Assembly: GCA_964530005.1 (NCBI GenBank)
Contig: CAZGZD010000010.1
Span: forward strand, 1-33,045
Origin: CAZGZD01 sp964530005
GTDB lineage: Bacteria; Patescibacteriota; Microgenomatia; UBA1406; GWC2-37-13
Reading direction: 5' to 3'
DNA length: 33,045 nucleotides
Positions 5,947 through 13,334 of the stretch are shown here, in pieces (the first letter of the stretch is position 1; each line of letters starts with the position of its first letter). The notes beneath the pieces are model-generated. The model had not been told where the DNA came from and did not search any database. It saw only the letters and a program-made list of their open reading frames with translations. The position numbers and the translations under genes are program-made.

Positions 5947-8322
5947 TTAACATTCAGAGTATCCACAACCATAGCACTTCTTGCACCCTTCCTCATGAGC
6001 AAGGGTAGCTTGACCACAATCAGGGCACAGATCAAAATGCTTGGCCTGAGCTCCTTCGACAAAACTTTCTTCAACAAGCGCTTCTTGCGTCATCTCAGTC
6101 ACAAGTTCAGGCTCGGTTGATGTCCCACTATTACTATTTGTGTGGCCGTTTGTTGTTGCATGGCCGTTTCCATTACCATTTGTGCCTACAACTGCCTCAA
6201 CAAGGCCGCTTGCCATTTCTTTTTTCTGGTCTTGAGCCGTGAAGTGCATCGTGAGCACCTTAGCAACCGCATCAGGGAGAGATCGAATCCGATCTTTGCC
6301 AAATCCCAAGACACGGGCCCCTCCAATCCCTTCAAGTTGATATATCACCTGCTTCACACGCTCACGCGGTGGAACATGGGAGGCGAGTCGAAGCGATAGA
6401 GAGATCATGCGCCCAAGTCCTTCGGCAATTGCGTATACATCAGATCCTGCCTTACCGATATTTATAAATACTTCAAGCGGTTCGCCATCTTCATTGGTGT
6501 TTATGGTGATGAACGCATCACCAACAGGAGTCTTGATCTTGTAGGTTGCTCCATTGACCATCATCGGGCGTGGTTGCACTTTAAAAGCTGTTGGTGCAAG
6601 CTGTGGCTGTTCGATCGAGCTCACTTCGGCCTTTGGCTCCTCAACACGAGTAAGCACACCCTCTCGACTACCATCGCGCATATATGCAATACCCTTACAT
6701 CCAAGTTTGTATGCGAGCATATAGAGTTTTTTTACCTCCTCAACAGTCTGAGTGCGAGGCGCATTCACTGTCTTTGAGATTGAAGCATCGACATATTTTT
6801 GTATCGCAGCCTGTACTCGCACATGATCTTCAGGAGATAGATCATTGGCCGAGACGAAATAATCCGGACGAGTGATCTCTCCTGATTTGAGCTTATCTCC
6901 ATGCTTCTTAAACCACGCATCATATAAGTGATGACGTATGCTATGTGTGCCAAGACGATCTCGTCTTATAAACTCAAACTCATACACAGGTTCAATACCT
7001 GAGGTGGTCTGGTTGGACATTATGCTGGTTGATCCAGTTGGAGCTTGCATAAGGAGTACAGAGTTACGTATCCCGTATCGGGCGATATCTTTCTGTATAT
7101 CAGCCGGCAACTCTTTGATAAATTTGCCTTGAGGATATTTTTTCGCATCAAATTTAGGGAATGCCCCCTTCTCTTGTGCGATGCGTACAGATTCACGATA
7201 CGCTTCATCTCGGATAATGGCGTATACACGATCTATAAACTCAAGCGACTCTTCTGATCCATAACGAATATGGAGCTTGATGAGGGCGTCTCCCAGTCCC
7301 ATTGTGCCAAGACCAATTCGTCGTTCTCCTTCAAGCTGAGTCTTACGAATACCCTTAAAGATATAAGGGTCCATATCTACAACATTATCCTGAAAGCGAG
7401 TGGCAGCTGCGACTACTTTCTTCAGCTCTTCAAAGTCAAAAACGCCTTTTTTATCAGCGTTGTATCCTTCGACAAGTGCGGACAGGTTGATTGAGCCAAG
7501 ATTGCATACTCCCCACTCAGGCAGACCTTCCTCACCACACGGATTCACACAATTAATACGATTCCAATACCAGTTGTTGTGGTATTTGTTGTACCGCTCC
7601 ATGAAGACGACTCCTGGCTCGGCTGATCGCCATGCAGCCTCAGCTACTAGATCCCATATTTTGCGGGCTTTGACTATTTTTTGGACAATTACTTTTTTGC
7701 CCAATTTTTTCCAGACTTCAAGGTCACCATTCCAGAGTTTGTCATATTCGGGGTCACTAGTGTCTGGAAAGACGAGCGGCCAGTCAGCATCCGCCTCCAC
7801 AGCGTCCATAAACGTGTCTGAGATACAGACAGAGACATTGGCGCCATTTATACGCGTAAGGTCTTGCTTGACCGTAATAAACTCTTCAATATCTGGATGC
7901 CAGTCCCACAGCATAAGCATAAGAGCGCCTCGGCGTGTACCACCCTGCTGAATAATGTCTTTGGTCGCAAGGGAGAAAAGCTCGGCCCAGTTGCACGGTC
8001 CAGATGAAAATCCATTGACTTTGTGAACTCGCGCTCCACGTGGTCTGAGTGAGGACAGGTTGATTCCCACTCCTCCTCCATGAGCCATGATCTCAACCAT
8101 CTGCTTAAGTGTATCGAGGATCCCACCGCGGGAATCCTTGGGGGATGGGATGACAAAACAATTGTAAAAAGTGACATCATATCCAGTTCCAGCACCAGCC
8201 AAGATACGGCCACCTGGTACGTATTTAAAATTCTCCATGACCCGATAAAAAGACTCCTCCCATTTTTTTTGATTCTTCTTGGGCTCTTGCGCAGCAGCAG
8301 CGCGCGCTATGCGACGCCACAT
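5947..8322 (-). CDS. nrdJ: Adenosylcobalamin-dependent ribonucleotide reductase (class II)
   Basis: The enzyme reduces ribonucleotides to deoxyribonucleotides with a radical generated from adenosylcobalamin. The 791 residues counted from 8322 include the redox Cys in NCFVIP (Cys55), the thiyl-radical site NPCGE (Cys262, Glu264), the partner Cys in VCNLGSINL (Cys273), an APTGSTS loop, and a C-terminal zinc/thioredoxin-acceptor tail with CPDC and CKKCYGCG. The natural reading frame begins earlier, at an ATG at 8415, and encodes a normal NrdJ N-terminus, but a TAA at 8340-8338 interrupts it. The start at 8322 is the first ATG after that stop and has no Shine-Dalgarno sequence. It follows nrdR and precedes the adenosyltransferase gene. 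Confidence 0.93.
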   Translation of the reverse strand: MWRRIARAAAAQEPKKNQKKWEESFYRVMENFKYVPGGRILAGAGTGYDVTFYNCFVIPSPKDSRGGILDTLKQMVEIMAHGGGVGINLSSLRPRGARVHKVNGFSSGPCNWAELFSLATKDIIQQGGTRRGALMLMLWDWHPDIEEFITVKQDLTRINGANVSVCISDTFMDAVEADADWPLVFPDTSDPEYDKLWNGDLEVWKKLGKKVIVQKIVKARKIWDLVAEAAWRSAEPGVVFMERYNKYHNNWYWNRINCVNPCGEEGLPEWGVCNLGSINLSALVEGYNADKKGVFDFEELKKVVAAATRFQDNVVDMDPYIFKGIRKTQLEGERRIGLGTMGLGDALIKLHIRYGSEESLEFIDRVYAIIRDEAYRESVRIAQEKGAFPKFDAKKYPQGKFIKELPADIQKDIARYGIRNSVLLMQAPTGSTSIMSNQTTSGIEPVYEFEFIRRDRLGTHSIRHHLYDAWFKKHGDKLKSGEITRPDYFVSANDLSPEDHVRVQAAIQKYVDASISKTVNAPRTQTVEEVKKLYMLAYKLGCKGIAYMRDGSREGVLTRVEEPKAEVSSIEQPQLAPTAFKVQPRPMMVNGATYKIKTPVGDAFITINTNEDGEPLEVFINIGKAGSDVYAIAEGLGRMISLSLRLASHVPPRERVKQVIYQLEGIGGARVLGFGKDRIRSLPDAVAKVLTMHFTAQDQKKEMASGLVEAVVGTNGNGNGHATTNGHTNSNSGTSTEPELVTEMTQEALVEESFVEGAQAKHFDLCPDCGQATLAHEEGCKKCYGCGYSEC

Positions 8323-8415
8323 CTGGTCTGGTGTCTTTTAGATTGGATTGCCTTTTTTATCTTTTTGAGAATAGCGGTCTAAGAAGACCTTTTCTGATAC
8401 GCCTGTGAGTTTCAT
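8323..8415 (-). other. Upstream 5' end of nrdJ frame, interrupted by in-frame TAA
   Basis: In the same frame as nrdJ, an ATG at 8415 opens 25 codons containing KVFLDRYSQKDKKGNPI, then TAA (8340-8338), then KTPDQ and the ATG at 8322. The pattern FLDRY..KD..GNP followed by an acidic residue and KTP..MWRR is what an intact class II reductase N-terminus looks like, so TAA probably replaces GAA (a single G-to-T change). TATAAA lies seven bases before the ATG at 8415. Either the gene is damaged and translation restarts at 8322, or the base call is wrong. Confidence 0.75.
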
Positions 8416-8502
8416 ATAGCTATTTATAATTTAAATTTCTAATGTGGGACTGACATTGTAGTCCAGCCCCCGCTTGATTTCAATATGTTTATTTAGTGCT
8501 TT

Positions 8503-8949
8503 CTATATCAACTTTTTAATCTCTTTTTCAAAATCCTCAGCATCTACAAATCTTCGGAACACACTTGCAAATCGAATGTACGCGACCTTATCAAGTTTTT
8601 TAAGCTGCTTGGCAACCAAATTGCCAATTATCGTGCTGTCGACCTCAGTCGAATCTTGCCCTTTCAGGTCTACCTCAACCTGATTGACAATCTCCTCAAT
8701 CTGCTCAGCTGTCACTGTCGTCTTGCCGGTTGCGCGCAAGATTCCCCGCATAAGCTTCTCTCGATCAAATCTTTCCCGCCGCGCGTCACGCTTGATGACA
8801 AGGATCGGTAACTCCTCCACCCGCTCGTATGTGGTGAAGCGCTTGTCGCATTTAGTGCAAACGCGACGGCGCCTCACCACCGCTCCATTTTCAGCTACTC
8901 TCGTCTCGATGACTTCCGTATCTTCATTACCGCAAAAAACACAGTTCAT
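8503..8949 (-). CDS. nrdR: Transcriptional repressor NrdR
   Basis: The 148-residue regulator has an N-terminal zinc ribbon (Cys3, Cys6, Cys31, Cys34) followed by RRRRVCTKCDKRFTTYER, and an ATP-cone domain from about residue 46 (LVIKRDARRERFDREKL). NrdR senses nucleotides through the ATP cone and represses ribonucleotide reductase genes. Length is standard. It is encoded immediately upstream of nrdJ in the same direction, separated by about 90 bases to the probable original nrdJ start, so co-transcription or direct control of nrdJ is likely. Confidence 0.96.
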   Translation of the reverse strand: MNCVFCGNEDTEVIETRVAENGAVVRRRRVCTKCDKRFTTYERVEELPILVIKRDARRERFDREKLMRGILRATGKTTVTAEQIEEIVNQVEVDLKGQDSTEVDSTIIGNLVAKQLKKLDKVAYIRFASVFRRFVDAEDFEKEIKKLI

Positions 8950-9008
8950 ATATATGTATATTTATTAAGGTGCTTTTAATTCATGGCATCCGCTATATAT
9001 CTTCAAAA

Positions 9009-9024
9009 TCAATATATATGGTGT
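9009..9024 (-). promoter_or_regulatory. Possible NrdR box upstream of nrdR
   Basis: The minus strand reads ACACCATATATATTGA here. This resembles the NrdR operator as I recall it (a palindrome around ACACwATATaTwGTGT), with about three mismatches. A weaker similar site (core ATATATAG) lies at 8990-9005. The 19-base centre spacing is not the usual 31-32, so the call is tentative. Autoregulation of the nrd cluster would be expected biologically. Confidence 0.3.
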
Positions 9025-9043
9025 CTATGCTTAATGTACGACA

Positions 9044-9349
9044 CTACTTATGACGTTGCAAGATATCTAAATAGTCATAAACTATATCAACATTATTTTT
9101 AGCCTCAAATTTGCTGATCAATCTTTCCAACATTTTATTTGCCCTTTTTTTGTTGAACAAAAACTCACTTTTATATTGAAATGCCGCCCAATAGCGTATT
9201 GTTATCAAATTAGACACTATATATTGCGAAATAAGCATCGATGAAACCATTAGTTTTTCAGAGAGCCCAAAATATTTGAATAGATGCTGATTGCGTAAAT
9301 AATGGAATTTTTTATAATAAATTATGCTTCGCGATTTATTATTTCCCAA
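9044..9349 (-). CDS. Possible small hypothetical protein
   Basis: An open frame of 101 codons sits in the 375-base stretch between nrdR and comF. The product is basic and hydrophobic, with a possible helix around YIVSNLITIRYWAAF and a charged helical C-terminus; I recognise no family. The first ATG overlaps comF by 26 bases and lies beyond the comF promoter, which makes it suspicious; the ATG at about 9250 (MVSSMLISQ) is an alternative. AT-rich sequence gives open frames by chance less often than GC-rich sequence, which slightly favours it. No ribosome-binding site is evident. Confidence 0.33.
   Translation of the reverse strand: MGNNKSRSIIYYKKFHYLRNQHLFKYFGLSEKLMVSSMLISQYIVSNLITIRYWAAFQYKSEFLFNKKRANKMLERLISKFEAKNNVDIVYDYLDILQRHK
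9291..9318 (+). promoter_or_regulatory. Promoter of comF (TTGCGT-16-TATAAT)
   Basis: TTGCGT at 9291-9296 and TATAAT at 9313-9318 are separated by 16 bases. The ATG of comF follows the -10 after only five bases, with no Shine-Dalgarno sequence, so the transcript is probably leaderless or starts at the ATG. Confidence 0.55.
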
Positions 9350-10007
9350 ATTTTGCTGCTGCTGTGGGTATGTGGGGACTTATATCTGCACTTATTGTGC
9401 AAGCAAGTTAAGCTATTTCGCCCCTGATGTGTGTATATACTGCCACCGCGCAAGTGCGGGTGGGCTCACACATCCTGCCTGTTGCCGTCGAGGAGGGATC
9501 CAGGGCTTTGTGACGATATTTCATTACAATACCCCGCTAAAGCGTATTATAAAAAACATCAAATACCGAAGGGCGCGTGCAGTATGGGGTGAACTTGTCT
9601 CAATTATCGACCCAAGAATATTGACGAAGCTTTCGCCCCACAAAAGAAGCTTTGATGATTTCGTGATCCAACCCATCCCCCTTCATCCTATCCGCAAAAA
9701 AGAGCGAGGATTTAATCAAGCAGATCTTGTGGCGCAGTGGCTAAGCTTAGTCATTGAAAAACCGGTAGTTGATCAACTTGTCAGAATCAAGCATACTACA
9801 GCACAGGCCCAACTTAGTCGCCGTGCGGACCGCCACCTTAATATGCAGAGTGCCTTTGATCTAAAGCCAGATGCGCACATAGATGGTCGCAGCATTATTT
9901 TGGTAGACGATATAGTGACCAGCGGATCAACTGTGAAATCTGCAGCCGCCACGCTTCTTAAACACGGAGCTCTTCGTGTCTATGTATTTTCTCTTGCCAA
10001 AGGATAG
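9324..10007 (+). CDS. comF: ComF family phosphoribosyltransferase-like protein
   Basis: The 227-residue protein has an N-terminal double zinc-ribbon region (CCCCGYVGTYICTYC and CIYCHRA), then a phosphoribosyltransferase-like domain with PIPLHPIRKKERGFNQA and the PRPP-loop signature ILVDDIVTSGSTV. ComF proteins act in the cytoplasm during natural DNA uptake, helping bring incoming single strands to recombination proteins. Length and motif order match the family. It is followed two bases later by the AI-2E-type permease gene, probably in one transcript. Confidence 0.92.
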   Translation: MLRDLLFPKFCCCCGYVGTYICTYCASKLSYFAPDVCIYCHRASAGGLTHPACCRRGGIQGFVTIFHYNTPLKRIIKNIKYRRARAVWGELVSIIDPRILTKLSPHKRSFDDFVIQPIPLHPIRKKERGFNQADLVAQWLSLVIEKPVVDQLVRIKHTTAQAQLSRRADRHLNMQSAFDLKPDAHIDGRSIILVDDIVTSGSTVKSAAATLLKHGALRVYVFSLAKG

Positions 10008-10009
10008 GT

Positions 10010-11053
10010 ATGGGTGGTACTATTGGGATTATGGCAGCCCGACCACTAAAGATTGAGATTTCAGCGAAGACAATAGTATTCACCGTGATATTTCTTATAT
10101 TCCTACAAATCTTATGGATTTTGCGCGGGCTTATCATATCGCTATTTCTTGCCTTTATGATAATGAGCCTGGTGAAGCCCATTGTGAATCGCTTGGCTCG
10201 ACTCAAAATTCCCCGTATGCTTGGGGCGCTGCTTGTATTTGCACTGCTCATTGGTGGGATAGGAGCTGCTTTTTACAATCTTGTTCCACTTCTTGTTGCT
10301 GATATGTCGGTATTTATTCACAATCTCACACGTCTTATTCAGAGCACACCATATCTTGATCAGTATACGAATGCAGACTCCCTCACCCGCTATTTGCCCA
10401 ATATTACAAATAGGGCTTTTTCCATACTAAGCGATATATTTTCAAATATTGTATTTGTCATCACGACACTCTTTTTTGCCTTTTATTTTGTCGTTCAAAA
10501 AGAGTCAATTGCTTCGATCACTCAGCGCTTTTTAGATCCCAAACAGTCTGAAATTGTCATTCGGATATTTGATCGAGCTGAGCGTCGTATGGGTAATTGG
10601 TTCTGGGGAGAGCTGGTGCTTATGACGGCAATCGGGACACTTACCTATATTGGACTTACTATCCTTGGGGTTAGAAACGCACTTACACTGGCGTTTATCG
10701 CAGGTCTTCTTGAAGTGGTGCCGATCATCGGACCTGTCATATCAGCTATACCAGCCTTCATATTTTCAGTAAATCAGACATACTTTCTGGGCATCTCAGT
10801 ACTTGCGCTATATCTTATTATCCAGCAGCTTGAGAATAATCTGATCGTGCCTATTGTGATGAAGCAGGCTGTGGGCCTCAACAAGATTATTATTCTCATG
10901 GTGCTTATTATTGGGGGCAAACTTGGCGGTATCTCCGGAGTCTTTTTGGCTATACCAATCACAATCTGCGTGGAGACAATATTTGTGGAGCTTATGGGAT
11001 CAGATAGTGCGAGTTCCACCGTTAAAACAATCGCTTCTGAAGCTTCGAAGTAG
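10010..11053 (+). CDS. AI-2E family transporter (PerM/UPF0118)
   Basis: The 347-residue membrane protein has two N-terminal spans, a soluble middle segment, and a group of C-terminal spans with GLLEVVPIIGPVISAIPA and PIVMKQAVGLN. This order is typical of the AI-2E transporter/PerM family. Members are proposed to export autoinducer-2 or act as ion antiporters; the substrate here is unknown. The start at 10010 lies two bases after the comF stop; the ATG at 10031 is an alternative. A perfect hairpin terminator begins within its stop codon. Confidence 0.9.
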   Translation: MGGTIGIMAARPLKIEISAKTIVFTVIFLIFLQILWILRGLIISLFLAFMIMSLVKPIVNRLARLKIPRMLGALLVFALLIGGIGAAFYNLVPLLVADMSVFIHNLTRLIQSTPYLDQYTNADSLTRYLPNITNRAFSILSDIFSNIVFVITTLFFAFYFVVQKESIASITQRFLDPKQSEIVIRIFDRAERRMGNWFWGELVLMTAIGTLTYIGLTILGVRNALTLAFIAGLLEVVPIIGPVISAIPAFIFSVNQTYFLGISVLALYLIIQQLENNLIVPIVMKQAVGLNKIIILMVLIIGGKLGGISGVFLAIPITICVETIFVELMGSDSASSTVKTIASEASK

Positions 11054-11081
11054 CTAATTGTGTAATTAGCTTCTTCCTTTT
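11052..11081 (+). terminator. Intrinsic terminator of comF/AI-2E transcript
   Basis: A perfect 8-bp stem AGCTAATT-gtgt-AATTAGCT (11052-11071) overlaps the TAG stop of the permease gene and is followed by TCTTCCTTTT. The stop codon of the convergent gene (11066) lies within the stem. The stem is AT-rich, so strength is uncertain. Confidence 0.6.
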
Positions 11082-11635
11082 GGTGTACCACTTCTTGAAT
11101 CGCTACCTGCAATATGCATGGCTAAGCTTACATTCATAGGGTGTGCATAGGTGTGAAATGGAGTGAAATATGCCGTAATTGGACCTGATGTGCCGCTAAA
11201 ATCTACTTGAAAGGTTTCGTCAAACGGTACGTCGCCCTGGCTAACATCTATTTTAGGATTAATAATTGATCCAGATTCTCCGAAAGTAGGAACAATTATT
11301 ACCAAATCGACAGTGAGAACTGTCCGCCTTGGCGTCTTTTTTATAATTCTTTGTCCTATTTGGAATCCGTTCTCCAAAACAACGAAATCGCGTCCTCGAT
11401 AAAAATCTACGAGATCTCGGCCTAGTTTGTCAAGATCCTCAGGTGAATTGATTGGTTGGATTTCATCTCCGGGGAGAATTCCGTGGTCAGGCTTTCGTGG
11501 TATTAGAATACCGACGACTGTTCTATATCCATAATCATTATCCGTAGGTCGCCTTACATGAAGTCCACTAGGAAGCTGAATATGTTCAGCGGGTTTAAAG
11601 CGAGGTTCTCGTCGCTTTCCATTTTCTACGGTCAT
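11066..11635 (-). CDS. Hypothetical protein
   Basis: I do not recognise this 189-residue soluble protein. It is rich in beta-prone segments (TVVGILIP, RTVLTVDLVIIVP, ETFQVDFSG), has no signal peptide, and ends in a flexible Gly/Ser-rich tail. The frame also contains an ATG at 11644, but a strong promoter (TTGCTA, 17 bases, TATAAT) places transcription start near 11638, so the ATG at 11635 (MTVENGKRR) is chosen. Its 3' end is embedded in the terminator stem of the opposing transcript. Confidence 0.65.
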   Translation of the reverse strand: MTVENGKRREPRFKPAEHIQLPSGLHVRRPTDNDYGYRTVVGILIPRKPDHGILPGDEIQPINSPEDLDKLGRDLVDFYRGRDFVVLENGFQIGQRIIKKTPRRTVLTVDLVIIVPTFGESGSIINPKIDVSQGDVPFDETFQVDFSGTSGPITAYFTPFHTYAHPMNVSLAMHIAGSDSRSGTPKGRS

Positions 11636-11644
11636 AATACTCAT

Positions 11645-11673
11645 ATTATACTACTATAAGTCTAAATTAGCAA
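11645..11673 (-). promoter_or_regulatory. Promoter (TTGCTA-17-TATAAT) of the 11635 gene
   Basis: TTGCTA (11673-11668) and TATAAT (11650-11645) on the minus strand have an ideal 17-base spacer. The expected transcription start is two to four bases before the ATG at 11635. Confidence 0.65.
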
Positions 11674-11705
11674 GCTAAATAAGTATGTTGGGTCTGTTGT
11701 ATGGG

Positions 11706-11966
11706 TTATTTTTTGATTATTTCACGAAGCAGTGCCAGTGATAGAGTAGAGAGAATGAAAGCAACTGTTGGTACGAGCGCATTGACCCAAGGATTGGGTA
11801 GGCGGGCTGCGTGGAAGAATGTGACGATTGTAATATATGTGAGGATTGCAACCACTACCCGTCGGAGAATACTTGTCTCCCACGCTTTATTGGCCTCCAC
11901 TTGTATATTGCGCTTCTCTATTTTTCTGATTCTCGCTTCAAGCTCCGCTATTTTGGATGTGCTCAT
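11706..11966 (-). CDS. Small coiled-coil protein with two membrane helices
   Basis: The 86-residue protein starts with a charged coiled coil (about residues 5-30, KIAELEARIRKIEKRNIQVE). Two hydrophobic segments follow (about 36-53 and 60-80) with a conserved-looking NPWVNALVPTVAFILSTLSL between and within them. I have seen this layout often in Patescibacteria proteins of unknown role; that is recollection, not a search result. It is transcribed divergently from the FAD oxidoreductase gene, and the two -10 boxes overlap. Confidence 0.8.
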   Translation of the reverse strand: MSTSKIAELEARIRKIEKRNIQVEANKAWETSILRRVVVAILTYITIVTFFHAARLPNPWVNALVPTVAFILSTLSLALLREIIKK

Positions 11967-11975
11967 AACTTATCC

Positions 11976-11983
11976 ATTATAAT
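11976..11983. promoter_or_regulatory. Overlapping divergent -10 boxes (ATTATAAT)
   Basis: The sequence ATTATAAT gives TATAAT on the plus strand at 11978-11983, for the FAD oxidoreductase starting at 11994. It also gives TATAAT on the minus strand at 11981-11976, for the small membrane protein starting at 11966. Both -10 boxes end nine to ten bases before their ATG. RNA polymerase could not open both at once. The plus-strand -35 is poor (TTGGAT at 11953, 19-base spacer). Confidence 0.5.
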
Positions 11984-11993
11984 AGAAAGCCAG

Positions 11994-13289
11994 ATGAAAA
12001 TAGCTATTCTTGGAGGAGGATTCGCAGGACTTAGTGCTGCGTATTACGCGCGAGAAAAAGGTCACGAAGTAAGACTCTTTGAGAAAGAAAGCGCTCTTGG
12101 TGGACTTGCTGTAGGGTTTAAATCTGCAGGATGGGACTGGTTTATCGAGCGGGCGTATCATCATTGGTTTGCCAATGATCACGACGTCCTCGACTTTGCA
12201 AAAGAAATAGAGTTTGACGATGTAATATTCAAAGATCCAATTACCGCCTCACTTTATAAGAATCAAGACAAAGAATATGATATCGTCCCCCTTGACTCGC
12301 CAATCGCACTGCTTCGCCTACCCTATCTTTCATTTCCCGATCGAGTACGTGCGGGAATTACACTCGGATTTCTCAAGTTGTCTCCGTTTCTGAGCCTATA
12401 TGAGAAGCAAACAGCAGAAGAATACTTGCAAAAATATACGGGAAATCGAGCCTATGATGTGCTTTTTGCAGAACTCTTTCGGAAAAAGTTCGGGAAATAT
12501 GCGGAGAATATTTTAGCCTCATTTATCTGGGCACGAGTTAACAAGCGAACCAAGGTCCTCGCCTACCCCGCAGGCGGATTCCAAGCTTTTATAGATAAAG
12601 CAGAGAGGGTATTGCGGGAAAAGGGAGCAGATATCGTTACCTCAACTGCAGTAAATACGGTGAATAAATCAGGCAATGGTTTTGAGTTAATTTTTTCAAA
12701 AGGGACTGATAGGGCGGTCCAAAAGGAGCATTATGACGCGGTGATCTCAACATTACCTACCCCAATTACCGCACGGATTTCCCGTATATTTCCCGCACAA
12801 TTCACGAACAATCTCCTAAAACTCAAATATCTGCACGCTGTGACTTGTATTATCCAATCAAAAGATCCAGTTCTGGTCAAAGCCTACTGGCTAAATGTGA
12901 CAACGCCGGACTTGCGCTCAATGGCGATCATTCAACATACGAATTTTATGGATCGCCAACATTATGGGGGAGCGCACCTTGCATATATGGCTAATTATGT
13001 TGATTCCGATCATGAGCTTTTGAAAATGAACGACAAGCAGATTTTTGACTTTTACTGCCGCGATATTAAAAAGCTAAATCCAAAACTCTCAACTAATGAT
13101 TCCAAGTTCTGGGTTTTCCGCGGTCCATTTGCTCAACCGATATTTGACAAGCAGTTTCTCAAATACAAGCCTGAGTACGAAACTCCAATCAAAAACTTTT
13201 TCATGGCGAATCTCGATATGACCTATCCGTATGATCGTGGAACAAACTATGCGGTGAAAGTAGGACGGGAAGTGGCTAATCTACTTTAA
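11994..13289 (+). CDS. FAD-dependent oxidoreductase, amine-oxidase-like
   Basis: The 431-residue protein starts with a dinucleotide-binding fold, MKIAILGGGFAGLSAAYYA, followed by the acidic FAD-ribose contact in VRLFEKE. The rest resembles the amine oxidase/protoporphyrinogen oxidase/carotene desaturase superfamily, including YPAGGFQAFIDKAE. The substrate is unknown. The frame is open further upstream to 11811, but the GxGxxG fold starts at residue 5 from 11994 and a TATAAT lies ten bases before this ATG, so the upstream extension is rejected. Neighbouring envelope genes (isomerase, UbiA transferase) suggest lipid or cell-surface metabolism, as inference only. Confidence 0.87.
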   Translation: MKIAILGGGFAGLSAAYYAREKGHEVRLFEKESALGGLAVGFKSAGWDWFIERAYHHWFANDHDVLDFAKEIEFDDVIFKDPITASLYKNQDKEYDIVPLDSPIALLRLPYLSFPDRVRAGITLGFLKLSPFLSLYEKQTAEEYLQKYTGNRAYDVLFAELFRKKFGKYAENILASFIWARVNKRTKVLAYPAGGFQAFIDKAERVLREKGADIVTSTAVNTVNKSGNGFELIFSKGTDRAVQKEHYDAVISTLPTPITARISRIFPAQFTNNLLKLKYLHAVTCIIQSKDPVLVKAYWLNVTTPDLRSMAIIQHTNFMDRQHYGGAHLAYMANYVDSDHELLKMNDKQIFDFYCRDIKKLNPKLSTNDSKFWVFRGPFAQPIFDKQFLKYKPEYETPIKNFFMANLDMTYPYDRGTNYAVKVGREVANLL

Positions 13290-13334
13290 TCTATCCTTTC
13301 AGCTTCTTCTTAAAATAAACAGCGAAGTGAGGTT

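Noticed and set aside
7400..7951. A 183-codon open frame on the plus strand inside nrdJ
   Set aside because: It is fully antisense to conserved reductase motifs, has no recognisable domain and no promoter or ribosome-binding site.
8338..8340. TAA as a reassigned sense codon
   Set aside because: TAA terminates trxA, trpC, nrdJ itself and others in this window, so a change of the genetic code is not supported.
11811..11993. N-terminal extension of the FAD oxidoreductase
   Set aside because: It would place 61 residues before the dinucleotide-binding fold, and it runs antisense through the small two-helix membrane protein gene; a -10 box just before 11994 marks the start.
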